Source: an uncultured Bacteroidales bacterium
GTDB taxonomy: Bacteria; Bacteroidota; Bacteroidia; Bacteroidales; WCHB1-69
Length of the DNA: 23,355 nt
Assembly (NCBI GenBank): GCA_946407715.1
Contig: CAMJPH010000034.1
Location: 1 to 23,355, forward strand
Direction: 5' to 3'
The notes under the pieces are model-generated. The model worked only from the letters and a program-made list of their open reading frames with translations. It was not told the DNA's origin and searched no databases. A program made the position numbers and the translations under genes. Shown here one piece after another: positions 7,543 through 15,244 of this stretch. Position 1 is the stretch's first letter. Every line of letters begins with the position of its first letter.

Positions 7543-8247
7543 TTAGTATAAGAGAGTTCCAATAGGTTCTCCGTTAAGCACTTTCAGCAGATTGCCTTTT
7601 GTGTTCGCGTCATAGACGTAGATGGGCATCTTGTTGTCCTGACAAAGAGCGAAAGCAGTCATATCCATGATTTTGAGGTTTTTCTGATAAGCTTCGGCTA
7701 AAGTTATCTCGGTGAATTTCACTGCATTAGGATCTTTTTCGGGATCGGCGCTATAGACACCATCCACACGTGTACCCTTGATAAGCAGGTCAGCCTTGAT
7801 TTCAAGGGCACGGAGGGCTGCGCCAGTGTCCGTGGTGAAGAATGGGTTGCCTGTGCCGCCACCGAGGAACGTCACGTAACCGGCTTCTAACGATTCAATG
7901 GCTTTGCGCCAAGAGGTTTTCTCGCAAACGCCTTCAATGTTGACAGCAGACAACACTTTGGCTTTCACGTTCATCGTTTCCAAGACTCCTTGCACAGCAA
8001 GTGCATTAATGATAGTGGCCAACATGCCCATTTGGTCGCCTTGTCGGCGTTCAAAACCCGCAGAAGCACCTTGCACGCCGCGGAAGATGTTTCCGCCGCC
8101 AATGACCACTGCCACCTGCACGCCCGCATCCACAGCAGACTTGATTTCGTTAGCGTAATGCTCAATATGATTGTAACTTACACCATATCCGTCATCGCCT
8201 GTCAACGATTCACCACTCAATTTAAGAAGTATGCGTTTATATTTCAT
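7543..8247 (-). CDS. pyrH: Uridylate kinase (UMP kinase)
   Basis: The product is 234 aa. It phosphorylates UMP to UDP with ATP in pyrimidine nucleotide synthesis, and in bacteria belongs to the amino-acid-kinase fold. Signatures are RILLKLSGESL at the N-terminus (phosphate-binding Lys/Gly-Glu-Ser), VIGGGNIFRGV, the GTGNPFFTTDTGAALRA segment that binds UMP, and the late KGTRVDGVYSADPEKDPNA loop that contacts nucleotide. The length is typical. It is the first gene of the operon, with its own promoter at 8268. Confidence 0.97.
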   Translation of the reverse strand: MKYKRILLKLSGESLTGDDGYGVSYNHIEHYANEIKSAVDAGVQVAVVIGGGNIFRGVQGASAGFERRQGDQMGMLATIINALAVQGVLETMNVKAKVLSAVNIEGVCEKTSWRKAIESLEAGYVTFLGGGTGNPFFTTDTGAALRALEIKADLLIKGTRVDGVYSADPEKDPNAVKFTEITLAEAYQKNLKIMDMTAFALCQDNKMPIYVYDANTKGNLLKVLNGEPIGTLLY

Positions 8248-8267
8248 GTTCTTTACAATTCAAGGTG

Positions 8268-8275
8268 CAAAAATA
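8268..8275 (-). promoter_or_regulatory. -7 promoter box of the pyrH operon
   Basis: On the minus strand the sequence reads TATTTTTG inside TTTTGTATTTTTGC, matching TAnnTTTG in the extended form. It lies 20 bases upstream of the pyrH ATG. Confidence 0.65.
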
Positions 8276-8330
8276 CAAAAATAATGCAATCGCATATAAT
8301 GAATTTTTCGCGGATGTAATTCCTCTTTTG

Positions 8331-8362
8331 AAAAAAAGCAAATTAATTATCGATTTTGCTTT
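8331..8362 (-). terminator. Terminator of the AsmA-like gene, with the stop codon in its loop
   Basis: On the minus strand AAAGCAAA (8362-8355) pairs with TTTGCTTT (8342-8335), and the T run continues to 8331. The TAA stop codon (8345-8343) is in the 12-base loop. Confidence 0.65.
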
Positions 8363-11300
8363 CTTTCACATTCGCCTGCAAGGTTTTGTTAATCAGTGTT
8401 TTCAATTCCATTACATTGGATTCCACCACTTTACGCTTCTCGGGTTTGAACATCGTGGCATATTTCGCTTTCCCGACCTTGAACTTCAATTTATCATTCA
8501 AACCGATGATATCCAAACCGATGCGGATAGGTTTCACCAACGAAATATTGTAGTCGTAGGTCATATCCAGATTGTGTCGTCCGGAAATGATGGCACTGTA
8601 TTTGTCAAGGGAAAGTAAGAACGGATAAACATCAACTTCGTTCCTGAAAATTGTGATTTCCGTTGACAAACTGTCGATTTTGTTCTGCGTTTTCTTGCTG
8701 AACATCAGTTTTTTGGCAATATTCTTGTAGGTTTCGTTGTCCAATACCACCAAATCGTGCCCGTTGATGGCGGCAGCACCGCGCAGGGTGGAGAATTTGA
8801 TGTCGTAGTTGGATTTGAGGTAGGTTTCTGCGGCGAAATGGAATTCCGCGTTTCCGCTGAACGATTTCAGCATGGGCAGAATCGTGTCAACCTCCGGAAT
8901 CATGGCGATAAGCTTATCTATCTTGATGTCAAGTAAATGGAAGTCAAAACCGAGGAACAGATGGTTCATGCGCGGGGTACGGTACATGGCCGTAAGCTGC
9001 ATTCGTGCGGCCTCGTTGGTGAGACCCATTTCCTCTAATACCAACACACCGTCCTTCACATAAACGCGTCCGGCAATGTTGCGGAACTCCGACTCTTCGA
9101 ACACTGCCTTTTGGATGGTCGTTTTCATGTTGACATCCATCCCGAACGGCACAATGAACGGAGAAGAAATATTTTGCCGCTCTAAAGCCTCTGCCTGCTC
9201 CAACAAGGAGTCAGGAGCCCCAAATCCATCAGCAAATGCTATCAATTCATTTAAGTTCAGATAGTTGGCAACCAAATCAAGTTTTCCTTTTAGAAGACCT
9301 TTGTTATGGAGATAAGACTCGATTCCCGTGATGGTTCCCGTGAGGCTGATGTCAGACTGTCCAAACTTCAAATTAGCCTTTTTTAACACAGCTTTTTGGG
9401 GATTGAAGTCGATATTGAGGGATGGTACCTCTAATGCGTACTCCACATCCTGAATGTTGGCTTTGGCATTGCTCAGTTGCAGCTGTATTGTCGGCGACCA
9501 TCGCAACAGCATATTGTCCTCATTCTCTTTGTAGTCGGTTTTGGCGTGCAAGTTCAAATTTTGCGAGTTGAATTTGAAGGTATTGCCCACGATAGCACTT
9601 ACGGTACTGCCGGCATAGTCTATCTGCATTTTGTCACTGTTGTGATAAACGAAAATCCCCTTAGGCTGAGACATTTGCGCGAAAATCGTGTCGGCTTGGA
9701 CATTAAGTTGGTCAAATTGGTAGGAAGTGGCGAATTTAAGGTCTATCGTGCTGTCCGTCAGATTATTTGTATAAGCATCTAAATGGATGTCCGAAGCGGA
9801 AATCGTGTATTGTCCTGGATTGGAAATGCTCAGCGTACCGGCATCGACCTTTGCGTTCAACCACTCGTTGATTTTATACGGTTGCTGTTTGACCGGCAAT
9901 TCCAAATCAACATGCATCTGCGGGGAAGCCAACAGCATCGTGTCGTGGTAGAGCAGTTCCAAATCCGTGAATTGCCCGTTGATAGTGGCGTTTGAGATGT
10001 TGTCGATGGAAAACTCCCTTTCAGGGTCATACGCGAGTTGCGTTTTCACTTGCAGATTCGCCTTTCCGTCATATCGGGTGAAGTCATCAGGCAGAAGGTC
10101 TTTGAAATCGGTGATGTGCAGGTCGCCTGTAGCGAGGATGTTACATAACATCTTGCCCAACAGGTTTTTGACTGTTCCCATCGCCGTTATTTTATTGCGT
10201 TTCCGGGTGGTGGCCGACAGACTCTTCACCGTCAAATCCGACTGATTGTCCAAATCCAAATTGAGATTGAAACGTCCGTTCACTTGCTCAAAGTCTAACG
10301 GCAGATCTTTCATCGTCAACCGTCCTTTGTGCCAGGCCACATCGGATGTGACAGTCGGCATTTGTGTGTCGTTATACGTTCCCTTCACATTACCTTCCAA
10401 CGCAATATCTCCCCTTACCTGTATGTCGTCCAGTTTGTTACCGATAACCGCACGGGGTATCATCGGAAGGATTTCCTCAATCTTCCAGTCGCCGGTTTTG
10501 TAGTGCAGGTCAGTGTGAATGTCTTGATTGGTGGTGTCCATGTTGACCGTTCCGTTCACCGCAAGTTCTTGTTTGTCAAGGTTTAATCTGGTGTTTTGGA
10601 GGCCAAAGTGAAGATTTTCCAAGTCGGCTTGCAAATCGGAAACCACCGAAATGTCCATTCCGTTGATATAATGTGTGGTGTCGAGGCGCAGAACCGCACC
10701 TTGAAAGCCCGCGTTGAGGTTGCCGTCAAGCAGGTTAAAATTTGTGAAAGATCCGTCGTATGAAACGTTCACCTCGTTACTGGAAAAGTGAAGTTGTGAG
10801 CTGTCTGTGATAGCAAAGGCCAGCGATTCTGCCGCAATTTCAGCAGCACCGTTTATATCGTTGTTTTCAAACGTCCCCTTGACCGTAAGGTCTGTTTTAT
10901 TGACGTTTGCCCGTTGTTTCGCTTGGTTGTTCAAGTAACGGATGTCCAGTTGTTTGGCTTTAATCTTCTGCAAATCAACCCGATAGTCGAAGGAGGTGGT
11001 GTCTTCGGATTTGAAAACATTATAGTTGCCATTCCCGTTTTCATCAATAAAGAGATTCACGAGACCTTTGTTGAGTGAAAATTCGTGAATAATGAAGTTT
11101 TTGTTTTTAAGGAGTTCTTGGATGTCGAGGGTGGCCACACAGTCATTCACATACAATAACGTATCGGAAACCTTCGCTTTTTGCGGATTTTTCAGCACCA
11201 CATTTTCCAAATCAAGCCCGATTTTAGGAAATGTTTTGAAAAACGTGAGCCCTACCTTGTCAATGTGGAAATCACAGGTGAGGAATTTGTCGGCCTGTCC

Positions 11301-11423
11301 ATTGACGATTTTTGCCAGTTTGGAAGGTGAAAAAATGCTAAAAAGCGCAATAGATATAGCAATGGCTATCACCAAAATAAGTGATCCCAAAGAAATCAGC
11401 GTTATTTTCAGGGCTTTTTTCAT
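8343..11423 (-). CDS. AsmA-like family inner-membrane/periplasmic protein
   Basis: The product is 1026 aa. An N-terminal TM anchor (about 7-30, LISLGSLILVIAIAISIALF) is followed by the AsmA N-terminal motif: SPSKLAKIVNGQADKFL, then CDFHIDKVGLTFFKTFPKIGLDLENVVLKNP. The rest is a long, repetitive beta-rich periplasmic region, with the conserved AsmA_2-like C-terminal part about 720-960. AsmA-like proteins (TamB, YhdP, AsmA relatives) are elongated bridges thought to move phospholipid between the membranes; the Bacteroidota members are uncharacterised, so this role is inference. The start codon overlaps the upstream lipoprotein stop (ATGA at 11423-11420), suggesting translational coupling. The gene ends in an intrinsic terminator. 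Confidence 0.88.
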   Translation of the reverse strand: MKKALKITLISLGSLILVIAIAISIALFSIFSPSKLAKIVNGQADKFLTCDFHIDKVGLTFFKTFPKIGLDLENVVLKNPQKAKVSDTLLYVNDCVATLDIQELLKNKNFIIHEFSLNKGLVNLFIDENGNGNYNVFKSEDTTSFDYRVDLQKIKAKQLDIRYLNNQAKQRANVNKTDLTVKGTFENNDINGAAEIAAESLAFAITDSSQLHFSSNEVNVSYDGSFTNFNLLDGNLNAGFQGAVLRLDTTHYINGMDISVVSDLQADLENLHFGLQNTRLNLDKQELAVNGTVNMDTTNQDIHTDLHYKTGDWKIEEILPMIPRAVIGNKLDDIQVRGDIALEGNVKGTYNDTQMPTVTSDVAWHKGRLTMKDLPLDFEQVNGRFNLNLDLDNQSDLTVKSLSATTRKRNKITAMGTVKNLLGKMLCNILATGDLHITDFKDLLPDDFTRYDGKANLQVKTQLAYDPEREFSIDNISNATINGQFTDLELLYHDTMLLASPQMHVDLELPVKQQPYKINEWLNAKVDAGTLSISNPGQYTISASDIHLDAYTNNLTDSTIDLKFATSYQFDQLNVQADTIFAQMSQPKGIFVYHNSDKMQIDYAGSTVSAIVGNTFKFNSQNLNLHAKTDYKENEDNMLLRWSPTIQLQLSNAKANIQDVEYALEVPSLNIDFNPQKAVLKKANLKFGQSDISLTGTITGIESYLHNKGLLKGKLDLVANYLNLNELIAFADGFGAPDSLLEQAEALERQNISSPFIVPFGMDVNMKTTIQKAVFEESEFRNIAGRVYVKDGVLVLEEMGLTNEAARMQLTAMYRTPRMNHLFLGFDFHLLDIKIDKLIAMIPEVDTILPMLKSFSGNAEFHFAAETYLKSNYDIKFSTLRGAAAINGHDLVVLDNETYKNIAKKLMFSKKTQNKIDSLSTEITIFRNEVDVYPFLLSLDKYSAIISGRHNLDMTYDYNISLVKPIRIGLDIIGLNDKLKFKVGKAKYATMFKPEKRKVVESNVMELKTLINKTLQANVKESKIDN

Positions 11424-11818
11424 TTCTCCTTGGTGAAAGTATAATATTTTCCGTAATCGTCGTGGTATTCCAAAGTGGTGGCATTCAGCTTGGTTACGGT
11501 ATAGACTTTGGGAACACTACCCCCCATTTCCATTTGGTGAATTTGGGTCAACGTACTCTTTTCCAATGTCCAAGTGAAATGTTGGGCCTCCTCTTCGGTC
11601 ACATCATCCAAGAAATCCCACGTGTAGCCGGTGCCATCCGCATTGTAATACTCGTATAACGAGCCGCTTACCCAATAGCCGCTTAACAGGGTTTTGTCGA
11701 ACTTTTCCTTGTGATTGAAATAGTCGCAGCCAGTCACTAAGAGCGCGACAACGCAGAAGCAAAGTCCGAGAACACTTTTCCTCACAATATTATGGACGAT
11801 AGGAGTCGTTTTTTTCAT
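11420..11818 (-). CDS. Small lipocalin-like lipoprotein
   Basis: The product is 132 aa. A type II signal peptide is present: a hydrophobic core (VLGLCFCVVALLVT) runs into lipobox VTGC, with Cys31 as the lipidated residue. The mature part is short. It contains GYWVSGSLYEYYNADGTGYTWDF and ends LNATTLEYHDDYGKYYTFTKEK, resembling lipocalin-like (DUF4923/5640-type) 'expected-value' beta domains in which W-x(10-20)-Y-x-x-D-G-T-G-x-x-W recurs. This family assignment is from pattern only. The gene shares ATGA with the AsmA-like gene downstream, and has its own promoter at 11866. A lipoprotein partner of the AsmA-like protein is plausible but unproven. Confidence 0.75.
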   Translation of the reverse strand: MKKTTPIVHNIVRKSVLGLCFCVVALLVTGCDYFNHKEKFDKTLLSGYWVSGSLYEYYNADGTGYTWDFLDDVTEEEAQHFTWTLEKSTLTQIHQMEMGGSVPKVYTVTKLNATTLEYHDDYGKYYTFTKEK

Positions 11819-11865
11819 TTTTTAACTGTATAAAACCGCAGCATTTTTGTCTGCCAATTTGCGGG

Positions 11866-11873
11866 CAAAAGTA
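11866..11873 (-). promoter_or_regulatory. -7 promoter box of the lipoprotein/AsmA operon
   Basis: On the minus strand it reads TACTTTTG inside TTTTGTACTTTTGC. It lies 47 bases upstream of the lipoprotein ATG and separates this operon from murB. Confidence 0.65.
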
Positions 11874-11910
11874 CAAAATTTAGAATATGTACAGCCTTAT
11901 GAAATATCCT

Positions 11911-12921
11911 CTAAATGCGGTTGATTTCCATCTCTAACGTGATGTTAAACAGTTTGTTGACATCGTTGATGATGCTGTCGGCTATATTCAGAACGTCATT
12001 CGGTGTCGCACCACCGTGGTTCACCAGCACCAGCGCCTGGTTCTTCCAGGTGCCGGCGTTGCCTACCCGTTTGCCTTTCCATCCAGCCTTTTCAATTAAC
12101 TGGCCAGCAGAGAGTTTCTTCAGTCCTTTAGGGGCATCGTAAGCTACTAAATCGGGATATTGGGTCAGTAAATCCTGATATTGTTCAACAGGAACAACAG
12201 GATTTTTGAAGAAACTTCCGCCATTGCCTACGATTTTAGGATCCGGAAGCTTGGTGTCGCGGATCTTTCGCACACAATCGGAAACGCTGTGCAACGTCAA
12301 TGGCAATTCCCGCTCCTCCAAGGCTTTCGCCAATCCCTGATAGGATAGCGTAAAATGCTTTTTTTTAGATAGTTGAAACCAAACGTATGTGATGATGCAG
12401 TCGTTTTTCAGCGTCTGTTTGAAGATGGAGTTACGGTACTCGAACCGACAGTCGGCATTGGACAGTCCGAAAGGATTGTGGGTCGAAAGGATATATCCTT
12501 GCACTTTATAGACCGTGTCCTTAACCTCCACCCCGTAGGCACCGATATTCTGCACAGGAGCGCTTCCCACCAATCCGGGAATGGCCGTAAGGTTCTCTAT
12601 ACCATAATATTCATGCCTGATGCAGTATTGGATGAGGTTATCCCATGGTTCGCCGGCGGCCACGCGCAGCAGCACGTTGTCACCATTCTCTTCCATCCGT
12701 TCGATGCCACGGAAAGCCGGATGCACGATAGTCCCGTCGAAATCCTTGGTGAACAGGGTGTTGCTGCCTCCTCCGAGAATGTAATAGGGCCACTGTTGGA
12801 GGTATTCGGCTACCGCAGCCGGGGTTTCCTCAGCTGTCTCTATCTCCACAAATTTCCGTGCAAACACCTCCATCCCGAAGGTGTTGTAAGTCTTGAGATT
12901 GTGATTTTCAAACAGTTTCAT
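11911..12921 (-). CDS. murB: UDP-N-acetylenolpyruvoylglucosamine reductase
   Basis: The product is 336 aa. It reduces UDP-GlcNAc-enolpyruvate to UDP-MurNAc with NADPH and FAD, the second committed step of peptidoglycan precursor synthesis. FAD-binding motifs are YILGGGSNTLF (about 47-57) and IPGLVGSAPVQNIGAYG (114-130). Catalytic residues by alignment to E. coli MurB are Arg163 (FEYRNSIFK), Ser236 (GNGGSFFKNPVV, proton donor) and Glu332 (LEMEINRI). Length and the tyrosine-loop-containing middle are those of the E. coli-like type I enzyme. It starts 2 bases after the outer-membrane barrel gene and is the last gene of the tRNA/yggS unit. I see no clear terminator after it. Confidence 0.96.
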   Translation of the reverse strand: MKLFENHNLKTYNTFGMEVFARKFVEIETAEETPAAVAEYLQQWPYYILGGGSNTLFTKDFDGTIVHPAFRGIERMEENGDNVLLRVAAGEPWDNLIQYCIRHEYYGIENLTAIPGLVGSAPVQNIGAYGVEVKDTVYKVQGYILSTHNPFGLSNADCRFEYRNSIFKQTLKNDCIITYVWFQLSKKKHFTLSYQGLAKALEERELPLTLHSVSDCVRKIRDTKLPDPKIVGNGGSFFKNPVVPVEQYQDLLTQYPDLVAYDAPKGLKKLSAGQLIEKAGWKGKRVGNAGTWKNQALVLVNHGGATPNDVLNIADSIINDVNKLFNITLEMEINRI

Positions 12922-12923
12922 GT

Positions 12924-14357
12924 TTAGAACATATACCCGATTTTGACGTAGATATTTGCCAGACTGTGGTTGTCACGCTTGTCAAACGGCACCGCCCAAT
13001 CCACAGAAAGAACGAAATTGTCGTTCATCATCGCTTTCAATCCCAAGCCTCCTGAAAAGTGCGGACGATAAATGTTTTTGCTTTCATCAAAAACAATGTA
13101 ATCCGACAGGTTATTCAGGTCAAATTCAGGGTCATTCTGTTTAATATTCTCTATAATCGTTTGCTGATCAAGCCGATATGGTTGTAGCACCATACCCATA
13201 TCCACGAATGGGTTCAGACCGATTGCGAAATGTTCCTTTCCAATGTCAAATTTACAGATTTGGAAGCGGAATTCGACATTTGCGAACGCGTAACTTTTCG
13301 CGGAAATGCGGTTGCGAAGAATGCCGCGGTTCGTGTTTCCGCCACCAAGTCCCTCGTATAAAACTCTTTGTATAAAAAAGTTGTTGTAATAATTGTTAAG
13401 ATAGAAAGGAGCGTCACCTGCCACGTTCAATTGTGCGGCAAGTCGGTAGGCGAAAGTGATTTTGTCTTGATAAACGGGTACAAAATGTCTGAAATTAGCA
13501 TTGAAAATCAAACTGTTGGCTCCTTTATCTTCTCCAAATCCGGCATAATAGGTCAGAAAAGCTTCTGCGTTCAAGCCTCTTTTCGTGTTCTGCTGGCGGT
13601 CGCGGTTGTCGAACGAGATGCCTCCGTGAATGAATGGATGCCAGCCGCCGTTGGCCTCGGCAGGGGAAAGAATACCCCATTTCACGTATTTGTCGTATAA
13701 GCCGTCCACGTAAGGTAAGCGGTTCTCTTCTTTCTTGCCTTTGTTGATCATGTCAAGGTTCACGGGGCCTATTTTGTAGCCGAGCACGCCAAGTCCCGCG
13801 TTCCAATACCACCCGGAGCCGATGTTGCCGTTAATGTCTGTGACGAAACGGAAAAGGTCGCGTTGGGACTTATAAAAAGCCCGGGAAATGTAATCCTCAC
13901 TCTTCTTCTTCGCCCAGCCACTGTTATAGACTGTTTGGTAGCCATTATAACCATAGAAATCGCACAGTGCATCAGGCAAATACGAAACATCTATGAAAAA
14001 CCGGTGGTTCGGGATCAAATATTTGGAATCGTATGAGAAGCGGAACAGGCCGGAGCGTTTGGTGGTATATGCCGCCTCGAAATAGAGCGAGTGGAAGTAG
14101 TCGGGATAGGCAGAGCCGTCGCCAAAATCGTAAATGTTGGTCAGAACACCGTATTGGAATCCTTTGTCCGCATCATACGCCACGCTGGGCAGAATGCCGA
14201 ATGTCCATCCGGTGCGCACCTCGTTTTTTTCCTTTTTGGGTTTTTCTTTCTTGGGTTTGCGGTCTCGGGAGACACCGTCATTGCCTCCATTAGCAAAAGC
14301 TGACAATCCGCTGATTATCAACAGTGTAGCAAAAAAGTAGGGTGTTAACTTCTTCAT
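12924..14357 (-). CDS. Omp85-like (BamA/TamA family) outer-membrane barrel without POTRA domains
   Basis: The product is 477 aa. Signal peptide MKKLTPYFFATLLIISGLSAFA is followed by a Lys/Pro/Glu-rich stretch (about residues 31-46, with repeated KPKKEK). From about 48 on there are alternating aromatic strands to the last residue, a terminal Phe. Conserved barrel elements resemble the surface-antigen/BamA C-terminal domain: GISFDNRDRQQNTKRGLNAE, LGGGNTNRGI (the loop-6 VRGF region in altered form), PFVDMGMV and FSGGLGLKA. No POTRA domains precede the barrel, so BamA itself is excluded. Similar short 'BamA/TamA family' proteins are widespread in Bacteroidota, and their transport role is untested. 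It lies 2 bases upstream of murB and 42 bases after yggS, with no promoter between. Confidence 0.82.
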   Translation of the reverse strand: MKKLTPYFFATLLIISGLSAFANGGNDGVSRDRKPKKEKPKKEKNEVRTGWTFGILPSVAYDADKGFQYGVLTNIYDFGDGSAYPDYFHSLYFEAAYTTKRSGLFRFSYDSKYLIPNHRFFIDVSYLPDALCDFYGYNGYQTVYNSGWAKKKSEDYISRAFYKSQRDLFRFVTDINGNIGSGWYWNAGLGVLGYKIGPVNLDMINKGKKEENRLPYVDGLYDKYVKWGILSPAEANGGWHPFIHGGISFDNRDRQQNTKRGLNAEAFLTYYAGFGEDKGANSLIFNANFRHFVPVYQDKITFAYRLAAQLNVAGDAPFYLNNYYNNFFIQRVLYEGLGGGNTNRGILRNRISAKSYAFANVEFRFQICKFDIGKEHFAIGLNPFVDMGMVLQPYRLDQQTIIENIKQNDPEFDLNNLSDYIVFDESKNIYRPHFSGGLGLKAMMNDNFVLSVDWAVPFDKRDNHSLANIYVKIGYMF

Positions 14358-14380
14358 TTTTGGTATATTTAGTTATTAGT

Positions 14381-14408
14381 AAATCGCAAACCGCAAATCC
14401 TAAATCGA
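14381..14408. repeat. 7-bp periodic tract between yggS and the barrel gene
   Basis: Four degenerate heptads read on the plus strand AAATCGC, AAACCGC, AAATCCT, AAATCGA. They cover the intergenic gap and the last two sense codons plus stop of yggS. Confidence 0.6.
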
Positions 14409-15071
14409 ATAATCCCTCGGTCCGAAGATGGCGCTGCCGATGCGCACCAACGTACTTCCCTCTTCAACAGCGATGGGAAAATCCTCGCTCATGCCCATTG
14501 AAATTTCCTTGAAATCAGGATTTTGTGCGAAATAAGTGGATTTCAGCTCTTCGAAAATCTGGTGGAGATGACGAAATTCCCCACGTACCTGCTCCTGATT
14601 GTCGGTGAAGGTGGCCATGCCCATGACACCGTGGATTTTAACGTTTTTTAGCTCTTGGAAATCGGGACTGTTGAGCATCGCTGTACATTCTTCCAGTGAG
14701 AATCCGAACTTGGTCTCCTCGTCGGCAATATGGAATTGCAGCAGGCAGGGGATTACCCGGTTGTTTTTAACCGCCTGCTTGTTGACCTCTTTCAGTAGGT
14801 CAAGACTGTCAATGCTGTGAATCAGAGACACATACGGGGCGATATACTTGACCTTGTTGGTTTGTAGGTGACCGATGAAGTGCCATTCGATGTCTTGCGG
14901 GAGAACTTCATGCTTGGCTTTCATCTCCTGCGCGTGGTTCTCACCAAAAACGCGCTGCCCATGTTGGTACAGCGCGGAAATGTCTTCCGCCGGTTTGAAT
15001 TTGGAAACGGCGACCAGGCGCACACCGGCGGGCAGGGAAGCCCGGATTTCGTCGTATTTTTCGATGTTCAT
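14400..15071 (-). CDS. yggS: YggS/PLPBP family pyridoxal-phosphate-binding protein
   Basis: The product is 223 aa. ATG 15071 is chosen; the longer frame to 15110 would run into the tRNA. It is a fold-type III PLP-binding protein that keeps vitamin B6 and amino-acid pools in balance and has no known catalytic activity. The PLP lysine is Lys24 in LVAVSKFKPAED. Other signatures are FGENHAQEM, IEWHFIGHLQTNK, HSIDSLDLL, HGVMGMATF and SMGMSEDFPIAVEEGSTLVRIGSAIFG, which binds the phosphate. It follows tRNA-Arg by only 14 bases with no visible promoter, so it is probably transcribed with the tRNA and then with the barrel and murB genes. In many phyla yggS neighbours cell-division or wall genes, which fits murB here. 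Confidence 0.95.
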   Translation of the reverse strand: MNIEKYDEIRASLPAGVRLVAVSKFKPAEDISALYQHGQRVFGENHAQEMKAKHEVLPQDIEWHFIGHLQTNKVKYIAPYVSLIHSIDSLDLLKEVNKQAVKNNRVIPCLLQFHIADEETKFGFSLEECTAMLNSPDFQELKNVKIHGVMGMATFTDNQEQVRGEFRHLHQIFEELKSTYFAQNPDFKEISMGMSEDFPIAVEEGSTLVRIGSAIFGPRDYSI

Positions 15072-15085
15072 ACGGACTGATTTAG

Positions 15086-15159
15086 TGACCCCGGCGGGAT
15101 TCAAACCCACGACTTTCAGAACCGGAATCTGACGTTCTATTCAGCTGAACTACGGGGCC
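15086..15159 (-). tRNA. tRNA-Arg (anticodon CCG)
   Basis: The 74-nt cloverleaf folds on the minus strand. Acceptor arms are GGCCCCG and CGGGGTC with discriminator A and one G-T pair. The D stem is GTTC/GAAC, the anticodon stem TCAGA/TCTGA with loop TTCCGGT, and the T stem GTGGG/CCCGC with loop TTTGAAT. The anticodon CCG lies at 15123-15125, reading the Arg codon CGG. No CCA is encoded. Its promoter is the -7 box at 15172, 12 bases upstream. Confidence 0.95.
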
Positions 15160-15170
15160 GGATTTCGGCG

Positions 15171-15223
15171 GCAAAGGTACAAAATATTTCGAAAGTACGA
15201 AAAGGATTTTTTTGTACCTTTGC
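15171..15223. promoter_or_regulatory. Mirrored divergent promoter region (14-bp perfect inverted repeat)
   Basis: GCAAAGGTACAAAA (15171-15184) and its exact complement (15210-15223) are separated by 25 bases. Each arm carries a -7 box TACCTTTG pointing outward: 15172-15179 minus for the tRNA/yggS unit, 15215-15222 plus for the prenyl-synthase unit. The spacer contains palindrome TTTCGAAA at 15187-15194. Confidence 0.7.
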
Positions 15224-15244
15224 AGGTTTTTATTTATCGGACAA

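Noticed and set aside
15212..15244. TTG start for the prenyl synthase
   Set aside because: It overlaps the -7 box TACCTTTG, so it would not be in the transcript; GTG 15245 matches family length.
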